Below, piece by piece: positions 9,116 through 17,655 of a stretch of DNA of 64,000 nucleotides (its first letter is position 1; each line of letters opens with the position of its first letter). The DNA lies in assembly GCF_017603965.1 (NCBI RefSeq), contig NZ_CP071955.1, positions 744,001 to 808,000 on the forward strand, read 5' to 3'. A model generated the notes under the pieces. It was not told the origin of the DNA. It saw nothing but the letters and a program-made list of their open reading frames with translations, and did not search any database. The position numbers and the translations under genes were made by a program. This stretch comes from Xanthomonas fragariae. Its GTDB lineage: Bacteria > Pseudomonadota > Gammaproteobacteria > Xanthomonadales > Xanthomonadaceae.

Positions 9116-11190
9116 CTGCTTATCGCCCTCTTTCGCAATGGCCCTGATCGAATGCAGCGAAGCGCATTCTTCCATCTGCGCTGCGTTTTATGAATACGGT
9201 CGAGCTTAAGTGTGATCGGACGAGTACGCAACCGGGCGTTGTTGTGATTGGCCGCAGCAGCGGTGGCCGACTGTTCCTTGTCGCGTTGCGCATCGCGGGG
9301 TTTTTCGTCTTCCAATGCCACATTGCCTTGGGCAACCTCCCCTTGGTGCCGCCACTGGCGTTGCGCATCACGCTGATAGTGTCCGCCGTTCGATGCTTGC
9401 AGCGAGTCCGGGTTCAATGCGGTTTGCACAGCGGCAGGCATGGGCCCAATGTCGTCCCAGCCGTTGCGCTGGTGTGCCGCTTGATAGGTCGCTGCAATCA
9501 CCGCTGGCCCACGGGCGATGTTGGCTTCCACCACTTGCGCCGCTTGTTGGTCCAATGCGGCATTGCGCTCGGGGCTTGCAGGATCAACCGTCCATATCGG
9601 CCGATCGTTCTGGTCTACTTCGTCGGCCACCATCCGCGACCACTGGCCACTCGCAGGATCATGTCGCCAATCCCTTTGATAAAGATGCGAGGTATCCGTC
9701 TGGCTGGATCGCTGCACATACGGATTGCTGGGCTGCACCTTGCCCAGCGCCTGTTCCGTCGCTTCGCGACTGGCGTGATAATTCAGCTCGCGTGCTTTTT
9801 CTGGCAGCGCGAACATGGCCTGCTTTTGCAATGTATCCACGCCATCATTTTGCAGATCGGCTTTTTGTTGCCGCAGCCACTGAGTGCCGTTGAATTCCCA
9901 GCTCACGCCCTCGTTGTCGGTCTGCGTATAGATCCGACGGTTATCCCAACGTGTCGCGGCCTTGTCGGCAGCTGCACTGAACAGGTACCCATCGGCCAGC
10001 ACCAGCGCGACTGGGCCGGCACCTGTTGTGCCCACCACGGCAGCGGCGGCGGTTCCGCCTGCCCAACCACCCGCGCCGCGGGCGCCGAAGTGCAATGCTT
10101 CCGAACGTGCAGCGGTGAGGTTGTCCTGCGACAGCAGCGTGCTCACGCGCTCGCCGGTTTGCACCGCATCGTAGGCGCTTGCCGCGACTCCCAAACCCGC
10201 CAGGCCTGCGGTCATTCCTGCGCGGTGCAGGCCGGGGATTGCAGGCTCGGGCACGGGAATACGCGCGGGCGGAGCGCCCGGGCGCACGAGTTCGTCGATG
10301 GTGGCGATGCCTTCCAGCCGACTGGCAACCCCGTCGCCGACGTTGAGCTCCGCGTGCTCGGCGAGCAATTTCGCGCTGATGGCAGGATCGGAATTGGGAA
10401 TGTCTTGCGCATGTGCTGGCAGATCGCGATGCCAATCGGCTTGTTGCTGCCATTTCTCGCGCAGCTGCTGTGTGACGGCAGGATCCTTGAACCACGCATT
10501 GCGCGCTTGCTCCAATGCCTGCCCGGGGGAACGCGCGTCGGTACGGCTGTCGTAGAGCTCTGCGCCCTGGCGATTGAAAATACGGATTGGCGCGCTGGTC
10601 TGCGCGTGTACGGTGTCCAGGCTGATCGGCAGTTTGGTGTAGATGGCTTCGCGTGCGCCTGCGGGGACGTAGCGGCCGTAGCCGCGTCGATCCAGCGATG
10701 CTGAAAAGCGCTCATCGACGCCATGTTCGCTTTCCAGCTTGTGCGCGGCCATTGCACGCACCTCGACATCATAACCTCGTGCTTGCAGATTCTTGATCAG
10801 ATCCGAACTCCACTGGCCATTGCTGAGCGTAGTGTCGAAGATCAGGTTCTTCTTGCCTTCGATGGTGGCCTGCAATAGCTCGTCGGCCCAGCGGCTGGCA
10901 TCGGGGTGGGTGTAGCCTGACCATGTGTAGGGGTGGGCGTTGCGGAGGGCTTCTACTTGGGGGTGTGCTTCACGCAATTCGTCGGGATCGATTAGAACGA
11001 CATCCCCGCGCAGTTCATTATCTGCGACTCTTGCAAGGCTTCCTTTTCCTGAGCCGGGCTGACCCGCGAGGATGATTGCTCTTGGTTTTTCAAAAGATGA
11101 CTTTGTCTCTAATGAGGCATCATCAAGAATTTTTTGCTCAAACACTTTGCGATGCTCGGCATCACTAAGGCGAGAATCCTGTTCAGTCAT
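9112..11190 (-). CDS. Zeta-toxin-like kinase lacking the secretion tail (module 2)
   Basis: 692 residues. The kinase domain is complete (GQPGSGKGSL, then LIDPDELREAHP, then LIFDTTLS). Residues ~200-600 are nearly identical to module 1. After NVALE a deletion removes the long Gln-rich region and joins DEKPRDAQRDKEQ directly, and the XVIPCD-like tail is missing. The last ~45 residues (from about NHNNARLRTRP to CERGR-type basic residues) are instead encoded by what is the untranslated leader in front of module 3. The stop overlaps the next partner gene's ATG as ATGA. An active cytoplasmic toxin without an export signal, or a sequence reservoir, are both possible. Confidence 0.78.
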   Translation of the reverse strand: MTEQDSRLSDAEHRKVFEQKILDDASLETKSSFEKPRAIILAGQPGSGKGSLARVADNELRGDVVLIDPDELREAHPQVEALRNAHPYTWSGYTHPDASRWADELLQATIEGKKNLIFDTTLSNGQWSSDLIKNLQARGYDVEVRAMAAHKLESEHGVDERFSASLDRRGYGRYVPAGAREAIYTKLPISLDTVHAQTSAPIRIFNRQGAELYDSRTDARSPGQALEQARNAWFKDPAVTQQLREKWQQQADWHRDLPAHAQDIPNSDPAISAKLLAEHAELNVGDGVASRLEGIATIDELVRPGAPPARIPVPEPAIPGLHRAGMTAGLAGLGVAASAYDAVQTGERVSTLLSQDNLTAARSEALHFGARGAGGWAGGTAAAAVVGTTGAGPVALVLADGYLFSAAADKAATRWDNRRIYTQTDNEGVSWEFNGTQWLRQQKADLQNDGVDTLQKQAMFALPEKARELNYHASREATEQALGKVQPSNPYVQRSSQTDTSHLYQRDWRHDPASGQWSRMVADEVDQNDRPIWTVDPASPERNAALDQQAAQVVEANIARGPAVIAATYQAAHQRNGWDDIGPMPAAVQTALNPDSLQASNGGHYQRDAQRQWRHQGEVAQGNVALEDEKPRDAQRDKEQSATAAAANHNNARLRTRPITLKLDRIHKTQRRWKNALRCIRSGPLRKRAISR

Positions 11191-11834
11191 GTCAGAGACT
11201 CCTTATGCGCTTCGATGTAATCCCAAAGTTCGTTTAGGTCTGACATGCCACGATTTCTTGATCTGGCATGACGCGTGGCACGCTCTTTTTCTTCAGCTTT
11301 GATTATTGCACTGGGTGCACCGTCCGTCTGCGCTATGCGAAGCTCCTCACGGGCTTCGGAGACGAAGGAGCTAAGCTCATCCTCCAACATCCATATCGCC
11401 CACTCAAATATAGGGGGCACCTTTGAAGGGCGTTGCATGACATTATTTAATTCCTGCTGAAGCCGTTCAATAAGCTCTGGATAGTCCTTCAGAATTTCCC
11501 GCAATTTGTGCGGCACGGGCGGCGGTGGAATCTGTTTTTCCTTGAATGGATGATTGAGCTTGAACATGTCGGAGTCGCCGATATCGGAGAGGGGAGCTTG
11601 CGGCGGAGCAGGCGCATCGGCATCGAGTGTAGGCGTCTCCAGCACCGGCTGCTCCCACGGCGCGCGCTTCGGCTTGCGCTTGACCTGCACCGGCAGCCCG
11701 CCGTGTGGGAGTGGACCAAGCTCGCGCACCGTGCGCTCGTTGATGATTTGCAGGTCGCGCAGCAGCTGCGCTGCATGCGCCTCCACAACGCGGCGCGCCA
11801 ATGCAGCGTAACGTGACTCCGGTTTATCGCTCAT
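11187..11834 (-). CDS. Small partner (candidate antitoxin/immunity) protein, module 2
   Basis: 215 residues from ATG 11834, with the same ribosome-binding context as modules 1 and 3. The N-terminal ~100 residues match the other partners. The C-terminal half is the most divergent of the three: it has ELNNVMQRPSKVPPIFEW where the others have DVLDAYVQKPY. It ends in SDLNELWDYIEAHKESLT, a shape shared with module 3 (SDLDALWEYIEENKGLL). Its stop overlaps the module 2 kinase start as ATGA. Cognate neutraliser of the adjacent kinase is the likeliest role. Confidence 0.7.
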   Translation of the reverse strand: MSDKPESRYAALARRVVEAHAAQLLRDLQIINERTVRELGPLPHGGLPVQVKRKPKRAPWEQPVLETPTLDADAPAPPQAPLSDIGDSDMFKLNHPFKEKQIPPPPVPHKLREILKDYPELIERLQQELNNVMQRPSKVPPIFEWAIWMLEDELSSFVSEAREELRIAQTDGAPSAIIKAEEKERATRHARSRNRGMSDLNELWDYIEAHKESLT

Positions 11835-13663
11835 CTGCTTATCGCCCTCTTTCGCAATGGCCCTGATCGAATGCAGCGACGCGCATTCTTCCATCTGCGC
11901 TGCGTCTTATGAATACGGTCGAGCTTAGGTGTGATCGGACGAGTACGCAAACAGGCGTTGTTGTCATTGGCCGCAGCAGCGGTGGCCGACTGTTCCTTGT
12001 CGCGTTGCGCATCGCGGGTTTTTTCGTCTTCGGCGCGTCGCTGGTGCTCGCGCTGCTGCTCCTGTTCCGCTTTTTTTTGCGGCGTGGCAGTTTCCGTATG
12101 GGGACGCATGAGGTGATCGAGCATGCCATCTGCCACTTCCCGTTGCCATTGGCCGCTGCGTGCATTGCGCTCCCAGGGGCTGTCGCGCAGGCTTTGGGTA
12201 TCGCTGGCGTCGGCAGGGATGCGGTAGGGGTCCGCTGGCACGTCTGGCGTGGCAAGGCGCAGTTGCACCGCGCGGCTGGCCGCTTTGTAGGTCAGTTGGT
12301 CGGCGACCTGCGGCGGTGCAGTTTCGCAGTGGCTGATCGACAGAGTGTGATCGCCGCCGGCATCCACAACCTGACGGGTCCAGCCGTTGTCCGGCGCATT
12401 GGGGTCCAAGTGCCAGGCGACGCCGCTGCGATCGGTCTGGTTGTAGATCTTGCGCTGCTCCAGCCACTGGATGGCCTCGCTGCCGGCGATCGCGCCGAGT
12501 GCCCCGCCAGCCAGACCGGTCAGCACAAGTCCTGGCCCGGTCTCCACACCTGCCGCTGCACCGATCTGCACGCCCACCACACCGCCGGCCCAACCACCGA
12601 CATGACGCGCGCCAAACTGCAGCAGCTGCGCCTGCGCACCCACCGCATTGCCTTGTGCGCGCAGCTGATCGACTTGGTGTCCGGTATCGGATACGTCGTA
12701 AACGGTGGCTGCGGCACCGGCCACTCCCAGCCCGCGGATCGCCACTGGCTTGACCCGCACGTTGAAGTCCACGGTGTGGATGTTGGCGATGCGGTCTTGC
12801 GCGCCCTCGACCACGTGAAGGTCGGCGCGGTCGTGCAGCAATTGCCCGGCGACCTGCGGCGCCAGGTTCTGATTGTGAGGCAGGGTGTAAGGGAGCGCCT
12901 CATGCCACCTGCGCTGCGCCTGCCAACGGGCATTGAGGCTGCGGGTGACCGAGGGATCTTGCAAGCGCGCTGCGCGCAGTTCCTGCAATACCTGCCCGGC
13001 CGGGCGCGGGTGGGTACGGCTGTCGTAGAGCTCTGCGCCCTGGCGATTGAAAATACGGATTGGCGCAGTAGTTTGTTTGTGTACGGTGTCCAGGCTGGTC
13101 GGCAGTTTGGTGTAGATGGCTTCGCGTGCGCCTGCGGGGACGTAGCGACCGTGGCCTTCTTGATCCAGCGATGTTGAAAAGCGCTCATCGACGCCAAGCT
13201 CGCTTTCCAGCTTGTGCGCGGCCATTGCGCGTACCTCGACATCGTAACCGCGTGCTTGCAAATCCTTGATCAGATTTGCGCTCCATTCGCCATTGCTGAG
13301 CGTGGTGTCGAAGATCAGGTTCTTCTTGCCTTCGATGGTGGCCTGCAATAGCTCGTCGGCCCATTGGCTGGCATCCGGGTGGGTGTAGCCTGACCATGTG
13401 TAGGGGTGGGCGTTGCGGAAAGTTGCTAATTGGGGGTGGAATTCGCGCAGTGCATCCGGATCAATAAGTACAACGTCTTTTTTTAATTCGCTTCGTGCAG
13501 CGCGAGCAAGGCTGCCTTTTCCCGAGCCAGGCTGTCCTCCCAGAATAATCGCCTTGGGATGTTCCAATGATGACTTGACATCCAATGCTGCATCTACAAT
13601 TATTTTTTTCTCGAAAACCTTCCGGTGAGTAGCTTCATCGAGTGATGAATGGTGAATATTCAT
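11831..13663 (-). CDS. Zeta-toxin-like kinase lacking the secretion tail, divergent middle (module 3)
   Basis: 610 residues. The kinase core is intact (GGQPGSGKGSL, then LIDPDALREFHP, then LIFDTTLSNGEW). From about residue 225 to 500 the sequence is only distantly related to modules 1 and 2 but keeps their layout, including a Gly/Ala-rich hydrophobic stretch (AGAAATVYDVSDTG, then HVGGWAGGVVG) and a tyrosine/asparagine KIYNQTDRSG segment. It rejoins the others at QQREHQRRAEDEKTRDAQRD and ends with the same leader-derived basic tail as module 2. ATG overlaps the partner stop by one base (TAATG). It is the first kinase of the array. Confidence 0.78.
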   Translation of the reverse strand: MNIHHSSLDEATHRKVFEKKIIVDAALDVKSSLEHPKAIILGGQPGSGKGSLARAARSELKKDVVLIDPDALREFHPQLATFRNAHPYTWSGYTHPDASQWADELLQATIEGKKNLIFDTTLSNGEWSANLIKDLQARGYDVEVRAMAAHKLESELGVDERFSTSLDQEGHGRYVPAGAREAIYTKLPTSLDTVHKQTTAPIRIFNRQGAELYDSRTHPRPAGQVLQELRAARLQDPSVTRSLNARWQAQRRWHEALPYTLPHNQNLAPQVAGQLLHDRADLHVVEGAQDRIANIHTVDFNVRVKPVAIRGLGVAGAAATVYDVSDTGHQVDQLRAQGNAVGAQAQLLQFGARHVGGWAGGVVGVQIGAAAGVETGPGLVLTGLAGGALGAIAGSEAIQWLEQRKIYNQTDRSGVAWHLDPNAPDNGWTRQVVDAGGDHTLSISHCETAPPQVADQLTYKAASRAVQLRLATPDVPADPYRIPADASDTQSLRDSPWERNARSGQWQREVADGMLDHLMRPHTETATPQKKAEQEQQREHQRRAEDEKTRDAQRDKEQSATAAAANDNNACLRTRPITPKLDRIHKTQRRWKNARRCIRSGPLRKRAISR

Positions 13664-14307
13664 TACAGAAGCCCCTTATTTTCTTCGATATATTCCCATA
13701 GCGCATCAAGGTCGGACATCCCCCCATTTTTTGAGTATGCATGAAGCATTAGAAATTCTTTTTTTTCGGCCTTCATAATAGCTATCGATTCACCGCTTGC
13801 CTCTGCGATCTGTAGCTCCTCACGGGCTTCAGAGACAAATGACCCTAACCTTCCTTCAAGGGCCCAAATAGCACCCTCAAATGGCATCAATTTATACGGC
13901 TTTTGGACATAAGCATCGAGGACGTCCTGAAGACGTTGGATCAGCTCCGGGTAGTCCTTGAGTATTTCCCGCAATTTCTGCGGCACGGGCGGCGGTGGAA
14001 TCGGTTTTTCCTTGAATGGATGATTGAACTTGAACATGTCGGAGTCGCCGATATCGGAGAGGGGAGCTTGCGGCGGCGGAGCAGGCGCATCGGTATCGAG
14101 TGTAGACGTCTCCAGCACCGGCTGCTCCCACGGCGCGCGCTTCGGCTTGCGCTTGACCTGCACCGGCAGCCCGCCGTGTGGGAGTGGACCAAGCTCGCGC
14201 ACCGTGCGCTCGTTGATGATTTGCAGGTCGCGCAGCAGCTGCGCTGCATGCGCCTCCACAACGCGGCGCGCCAATGCAGCGTAACGTGACTCCGGTTTAT
14301 CGCTCAT
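13663..14307 (-). CDS. Small partner (candidate antitoxin/immunity) protein, module 3 (first gene of the array)
   Basis: 214 residues from ATG 14307. The N-terminal half is almost identical to modules 1 and 2. The central KPYKLMPFEGAIWALEGRLGSF block is nearly that of module 1, but the last ~60 residues are different, so this gene is a mosaic. No signal peptide, no transmembrane segment, no recognised domain. The array promoter should lie just upstream, between here and the palindromic repeat at 14399. Confidence 0.7.
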   Translation of the reverse strand: MSDKPESRYAALARRVVEAHAAQLLRDLQIINERTVRELGPLPHGGLPVQVKRKPKRAPWEQPVLETSTLDTDAPAPPPQAPLSDIGDSDMFKFNHPFKEKPIPPPPVPQKLREILKDYPELIQRLQDVLDAYVQKPYKLMPFEGAIWALEGRLGSFVSEAREELQIAEASGESIAIMKAEKKEFLMLHAYSKNGGMSDLDALWEYIEENKGLL

Positions 14308-14398
14308 CTGCTTATCGCCCTCCTTCGCAATGGCCCTGATCGAATGCAGCGCAGCGCATTCTTCCATCTGCGCTGCGTCTGATGAATAGCGTTGAGGT

Positions 14399-14517
14399 TA
14401 AGAGCGGCTAACAAAACTACTGCGCCGCCGCCAGGCGGGTGCGGCCGGTGCTCGGATTCCTCCGCGCCGTCCGCACCCACCTGACGACTGCTCGCTACGT
14501 TTTGTTAGCCGCTCTTA
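14399..14517. repeat. Palindromic dispersed repeat, copy B (short form)
   Basis: Inverted ends TAAGAGCGGCTAACAAAAC and its near-complement close the element at 14517. It lacks the ~30-base central block found in copies C and D. It sits immediately upstream of the zeta array, so it may bring or block a promoter. Confidence 0.85.
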
Positions 14518-14626
14518 GCGCCTCGAGTAAAAAACAAAGCGCAAGTGAAGCGATTGCAACAGATATAAAAACGGATATAGATAAGATGCCGAGCATGTTG
14601 TCACCATGGCCAATGATGATGTTCAT
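14495..14626 (-). CDS. Possible 43-residue single-pass membrane peptide
   Basis: An ATG at 14626 opens a frame reading MNIIIGHGDNMLGILS, followed by a ~22-residue hydrophobic run ending CFLLEAL. It then enters the palindromic repeat, which supplies RAANKT and the stop. The bases here are more AT-rich than the neighbours. There is no good Shine-Dalgarno sequence. It could be a small membrane protein, the end of an eroded gene, or chance. Confidence 0.25.
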   Translation of the reverse strand: MNIIIGHGDNMLGILSISVFISVAIASLALCFLLEALRAANKT

Positions 14627-14641
14627 GAGGGCTGACAGGCT

Positions 14642-15010
14642 TTAGCAATCGTCGGCGCGGAACGCGTCGCGGATCCAGTTCAAGATCGATGGCTCGCCGC
14701 TGCCGTCGACCACGTCGAATCGACACGGCAGCGCTGCCAGTTCGGGGTGGGAGGCAAGAAACAATTGCGCGGCCAGCACCAGCTTGCGGCGCTTGCGCCG
14801 GTCCACCGATGCCGCGCCGCCGCCGAAGCGGTCGTCGCGGCGATAACGTACTTCCACGAACACCAGCGATTGCCCGTCGCGCATCACCAGATCGAGTTCG
14901 CCGCCGCGGTAGTTGGCATTGCCGACCACCAGCCGCAAGCCGGCCTGTTCCAGCAGCGCGCGTGCGGCCGCTTCGACTGCCGCACCGCGCTGTCGACGGG
15001 CCGCCGACAT
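14642..15010 (-). CDS. yraN: UPF0102 family protein YraN (endonuclease-like fold)
   Basis: 122 residues starting at ATG 15010 ([13 protein letters not shown]). The restriction-endonuclease-like core is visible: [22 protein letters not shown] (as [11 protein letters not shown] then LVFVEVRYR), carrying the D and E-x-V acidic pattern of the family, followed by the Arg/Lys-rich [16 protein letters not shown] helix. The biological role is not established. The start lies four bases after the lpoA stop, and the lpoA-yraN pair opposite rsmI is a conserved arrangement in gammaproteobacteria. Confidence 0.9.
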   Translation of the reverse strand: MSAARRQRGAAVEAAARALLEQAGLRLVVGNANYRGGELDLVMRDGQSLVFVEVRYRRDDRFGGGAASVDRRKRRKLVLAAQLFLASHPELAALPCRFDVVDGSGEPSILNWIRDAFRADDC

Positions 15011-15014
15011 GGCG

Positions 15015-16745
15015 TCAACGGCCGTCGGCGATCGGCACCGGGCGGCCACCGTTGAAGGTGGACCAGGCCGGAGTACGCAGTACGTTGCCGAAGCCATCCA
15101 GATGCAAGGTGCCGGTGGCGCCGCGCAGGCCGCCATCGCTGCCAGTGACGAGTTTTTCCAGATACGCGCTGATCTTCCAGGCGTCGTAGCCGAACGCAAA
15201 CAAGCGTGCGCCTGGGCCACGTGCGCTGGGCAGGGTGGTGGCGACCTGGCTGGCCGCCGGCAGCCCGGACACGCCGAGTGCGGTCCAGGTTTCGCTTGGG
15301 TAGATAATGCCGTCCAGCGCCAGATCGTCTTCGACCTTGCCGGTGCCAGCCACCAACTGCGAGGTGCCCACGCGCGATTTGCCGGCGAATCCGACCGACG
15401 CCAGCTGCGGTGCCAGCGCACGTGCCGTGTTACCGCGCACCGCCAGGAACACCGCATCGGCGGTGCCGTAATTGCGCAGCTGCGCGCTGATATCGCCCGG
15501 CGCATCGGCCACGCTGATGCTGCCGACAACGGTGCCGCCGCGCTCGCTGAAACGGTCGCCGAACGCCTTGATGGTGCGTTTGCCGTTGTCGTCGCTGGTG
15601 CCGACGATCAGCACGTTGCGGCGCGCGCGCGCGAGCAGATATTCGGCGGCCATGATGCCGTCGTCTTCCGGCGCCAGCGAGAACCCGGCGCTGCCGCTGG
15701 GCGGGGCCTTGTTGTCGGTGGGGCGGTTGAGCGCCAGCACCGGCACCGCCAACTGCCCGCGTGCGAACAGCGCACTGACCTCGTCGCGTCCGAGCGGGCC
15801 GACCACGTAGTCGACCCCGGCGCTCACTGCTTTGTCATAGGCGGCATTGGCACCGACCGCAGTTGCGGCGGTGTCGAAAAACTGCACTTCCGGGCGGCGG
15901 CGGGTTTCGGCGTAATAGCCTGCGAGCAGACCGTCGCGGACCGGCGCGGCGACAGTAGCCAGATTGCCGGTGAGCGGCAGCAGCACCCCCAGCTTGATGG
16001 GCGGGCGATAACCGTCGCGCTCGGCGGGCGGACGCTTGCTGGTGTCAAAGCCCCATTGCGCATCGCTTTCGAACGCGCGCGGCAATGCCAGTCCGCGGCT
16101 GATCAAGGCGCGCCCGGCGAAGTTGTAGAGCGGATCGCCGGTCGGCAGCGCGGCGGTGCGACCCTTGAGCGTGGCGTCGTCGAGCGCCGCGAGCAGGCGT
16201 ACGATCGCGCGCTGGTTCTCGCTGCGTAGCGTGCCGGTCAGGCTGGCATCGGCGCGCGCACGGTCGGCAGCGGCGCCGAACAGATCGCCGGTGGCTTCTA
16301 GTGCGGCGGCGTGTGCCGCCAGCCAGCGCGTCTGCAGCGGCTGGCTCAGGCTCTGCGGGCCGTCGCCCAGAGCCTGCAGCGCCTGCGCGGCCTGTTTGTC
16401 GATCACCGCCAACTCGCCGGTCAGCAGCCCGAAACGGGCGCCCTCTTCGCCGCTCAGATGGCGCGGATTGACCTGCGCCATCAGCGAGCGTGCACGTGCC
16501 TCATCGCCGGCGTCGTGCCAGCCGAACGCGGCCGTGGCCAGTAAACGGCTGCGCTGCGCACCACTGACACCGGCGGCCTCGGCTTCTAATTGCTGTGCGG
16601 CTTCGCGCGGCTTGCCCTGGTCCAGCAACGCCAGCGCGGCGCTCTGCGTGGGCGAGGCGGTCTGGGTGACGCTGCTGGTGGCGCAACCGGCGGCCAGCAT
16701 CACCATCAGCGAGAGGGCGGAGATCCTTGTAATGTGCTTGTTCAT
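15015..16745 (-). CDS. lpoA: Penicillin-binding protein activator LpoA (LppC family lipoprotein)
   Basis: 576 residues. Outer-membrane lipoprotein that, in the family, reaches through the periplasm to activate PBP1A. The N-terminus has a lipobox (MLAAGC, Cys ~21). Residues ~30-240 form TPR-like helical repeats, and residues ~250-570 a periplasmic-binding-protein fold ([21 protein letters not shown], then [12 protein letters not shown], then NRPTDN). It diverges from rsmI with 82 bases between the two starts, which must hold both promoters. Confidence 0.92.
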   Translation of the reverse strand: MNKHITRISALSLMVMLAAGCATSSVTQTASPTQSAALALLDQGKPREAAQQLEAEAAGVSGAQRSRLLATAAFGWHDAGDEARARSLMAQVNPRHLSGEEGARFGLLTGELAVIDKQAAQALQALGDGPQSLSQPLQTRWLAAHAAALEATGDLFGAAADRARADASLTGTLRSENQRAIVRLLAALDDATLKGRTAALPTGDPLYNFAGRALISRGLALPRAFESDAQWGFDTSKRPPAERDGYRPPIKLGVLLPLTGNLATVAAPVRDGLLAGYYAETRRRPEVQFFDTAATAVGANAAYDKAVSAGVDYVVGPLGRDEVSALFARGQLAVPVLALNRPTDNKAPPSGSAGFSLAPEDDGIMAAEYLLARARRNVLIVGTSDDNGKRTIKAFGDRFSERGGTVVGSISVADAPGDISAQLRNYGTADAVFLAVRGNTARALAPQLASVGFAGKSRVGTSQLVAGTGKVEDDLALDGIIYPSETWTALGVSGLPAASQVATTLPSARGPGARLFAFGYDAWKISAYLEKLVTGSDGGLRGATGTLHLDGFGNVLRTPAWSTFNGGRPVPIADGR

Positions 16746-16827
16746 TTCAGATCCATTGGACGGGGCCCGCCGGGGCGGACCGTTAAAAACGCTACGATTC
16801 TACCCTTTGCCCTACGGAATACCGTTG

Positions 16828-17655
16828 ATGACGTCCCCCGGAACCCTGCACGTGGTCGCTACGCCGATCGGCAACCTGGCCGACCTGTCGCCGCGTGCGC
16901 AGGAGGTGCTGCGTGGCGTGGCCGCGATCTGTGCCGAAGACACCCGCCACACCCGTCAGCTGCTCGGCCATTTCGGCATCGACCGCCCGCTGCTGGCCCT
17001 GCACGACCATAACGAAGACGCGATGTCCGAGCGCATCGTGGCGCGTCTGCGCGAAGGCGAATCGCTGGCCATCGTCAGCGACGCCGGGACCCCGCTGGTC
17101 AGCGACCCCGGCTTCAAGCTGGTGCGCGCCGCGCGCGCGGCCGGGATCCGGGTCAGCCCGGTGCCGGGGGCCTGCGCCGCCATCGCTGCGCTCAGCGTGG
17201 CCGGCCTGCCGAGCGACCGCTTCGGTTTCGAGGGTTTCCTGCCGGCCAAGAGCGCTGCTCGCCGCGAGCGTCTTGCGCACCTGGCCGGCGAGACCCGCAC
17301 CCTGGTGTTCTACGAATCGTCGCACCGCATCGTCGACTCGCTGGCGGATCTGCGCGGCGCCTTCGGCGACGACCGCCCCGCGGTGATCGCACGTGAGCTG
17401 ACCAAACTGTTCGAAACCGTGCTCGATGGCACCTTGGCCGAGTTGCAGGCCAAGGTCGATGCCGACGACAACCAGCGCAAGGGCGAGTTCGTTGTGATGG
17501 TGCGGGGCGCCGCCGACGCTGCCGAAGGCCAACTGGCCGAAGGTCGCCGCGTCTACGCCAAACTCGCCGAACATCTGTCCCCATCCACCGCAGCCAAGCT
17601 GGCTGCCGAACTGACCGGTGCGCCTCGTAGGGCGTTGTATGGCGGCAATGGCTGA
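16828..17655 (+). CDS. rsmI: 16S rRNA 2'-O-ribose C1402 methyltransferase
   Basis: Cytoplasmic SAM-dependent enzyme that 2'-O-methylates C1402 in the ribosomal P-site region. ATG 16828 gives the family start TLHVVATPIGNLADLS; the frame runs open far upstream only as antisense of lpoA. The tetrapyrrole-methylase fold motifs are present: EDTRHTRQLL, IVSDAGTPLVSDPG and VPGACAAIAALSVAGLP. 275 residues, normal length. Confidence 0.95.
   Translation: MTSPGTLHVVATPIGNLADLSPRAQEVLRGVAAICAEDTRHTRQLLGHFGIDRPLLALHDHNEDAMSERIVARLREGESLAIVSDAGTPLVSDPGFKLVRAARAAGIRVSPVPGACAAIAALSVAGLPSDRFGFEGFLPAKSAARRERLAHLAGETRTLVFYESSHRIVDSLADLRGAFGDDRPAVIARELTKLFETVLDGTLAELQAKVDADDNQRKGEFVVMVRGAADAAEGQLAEGRRVYAKLAEHLSPSTAAKLAAELTGAPRRALYGGNG

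Larger units (their letters stand above)
5515..14400 (-). repeat. Three-fold tandem array of a partner/zeta-kinase module
   Basis: Read on the minus strand from 14307 to 5515, the same two-gene unit occurs three times. Each unit is a leader of about 90 bases, a 210-215 residue protein, and a zeta-toxin-like kinase. Long blocks are almost identical between copies, for example 6600-8270 versus 9310-10980 and the first ~100 codons of all three small genes. Short blocks at the small-gene 3' end and kinase 5' end differ strongly. Each gene overlaps the next by 1-8 bases (ATGA, TAATG or ATGACTGA), implying one transcript with coupled translation. Confidence 0.9.

Noticed and set aside
9116..9175. 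20-residue upstream extension of the partner proteins (also 11835-11894 and 14308-14367)
   Set aside because: The inner ATG has the better ribosome-binding context and, in modules 1 and 2, the ATGA overlap with the preceding gene; the outer DNA is the leader that becomes the kinase tail.
14913..16229. 438-codon plus-strand open frame opposite lpoA
   Set aside because: LpoA has a lipobox and family domains; the opposite frame is compositionally biased.
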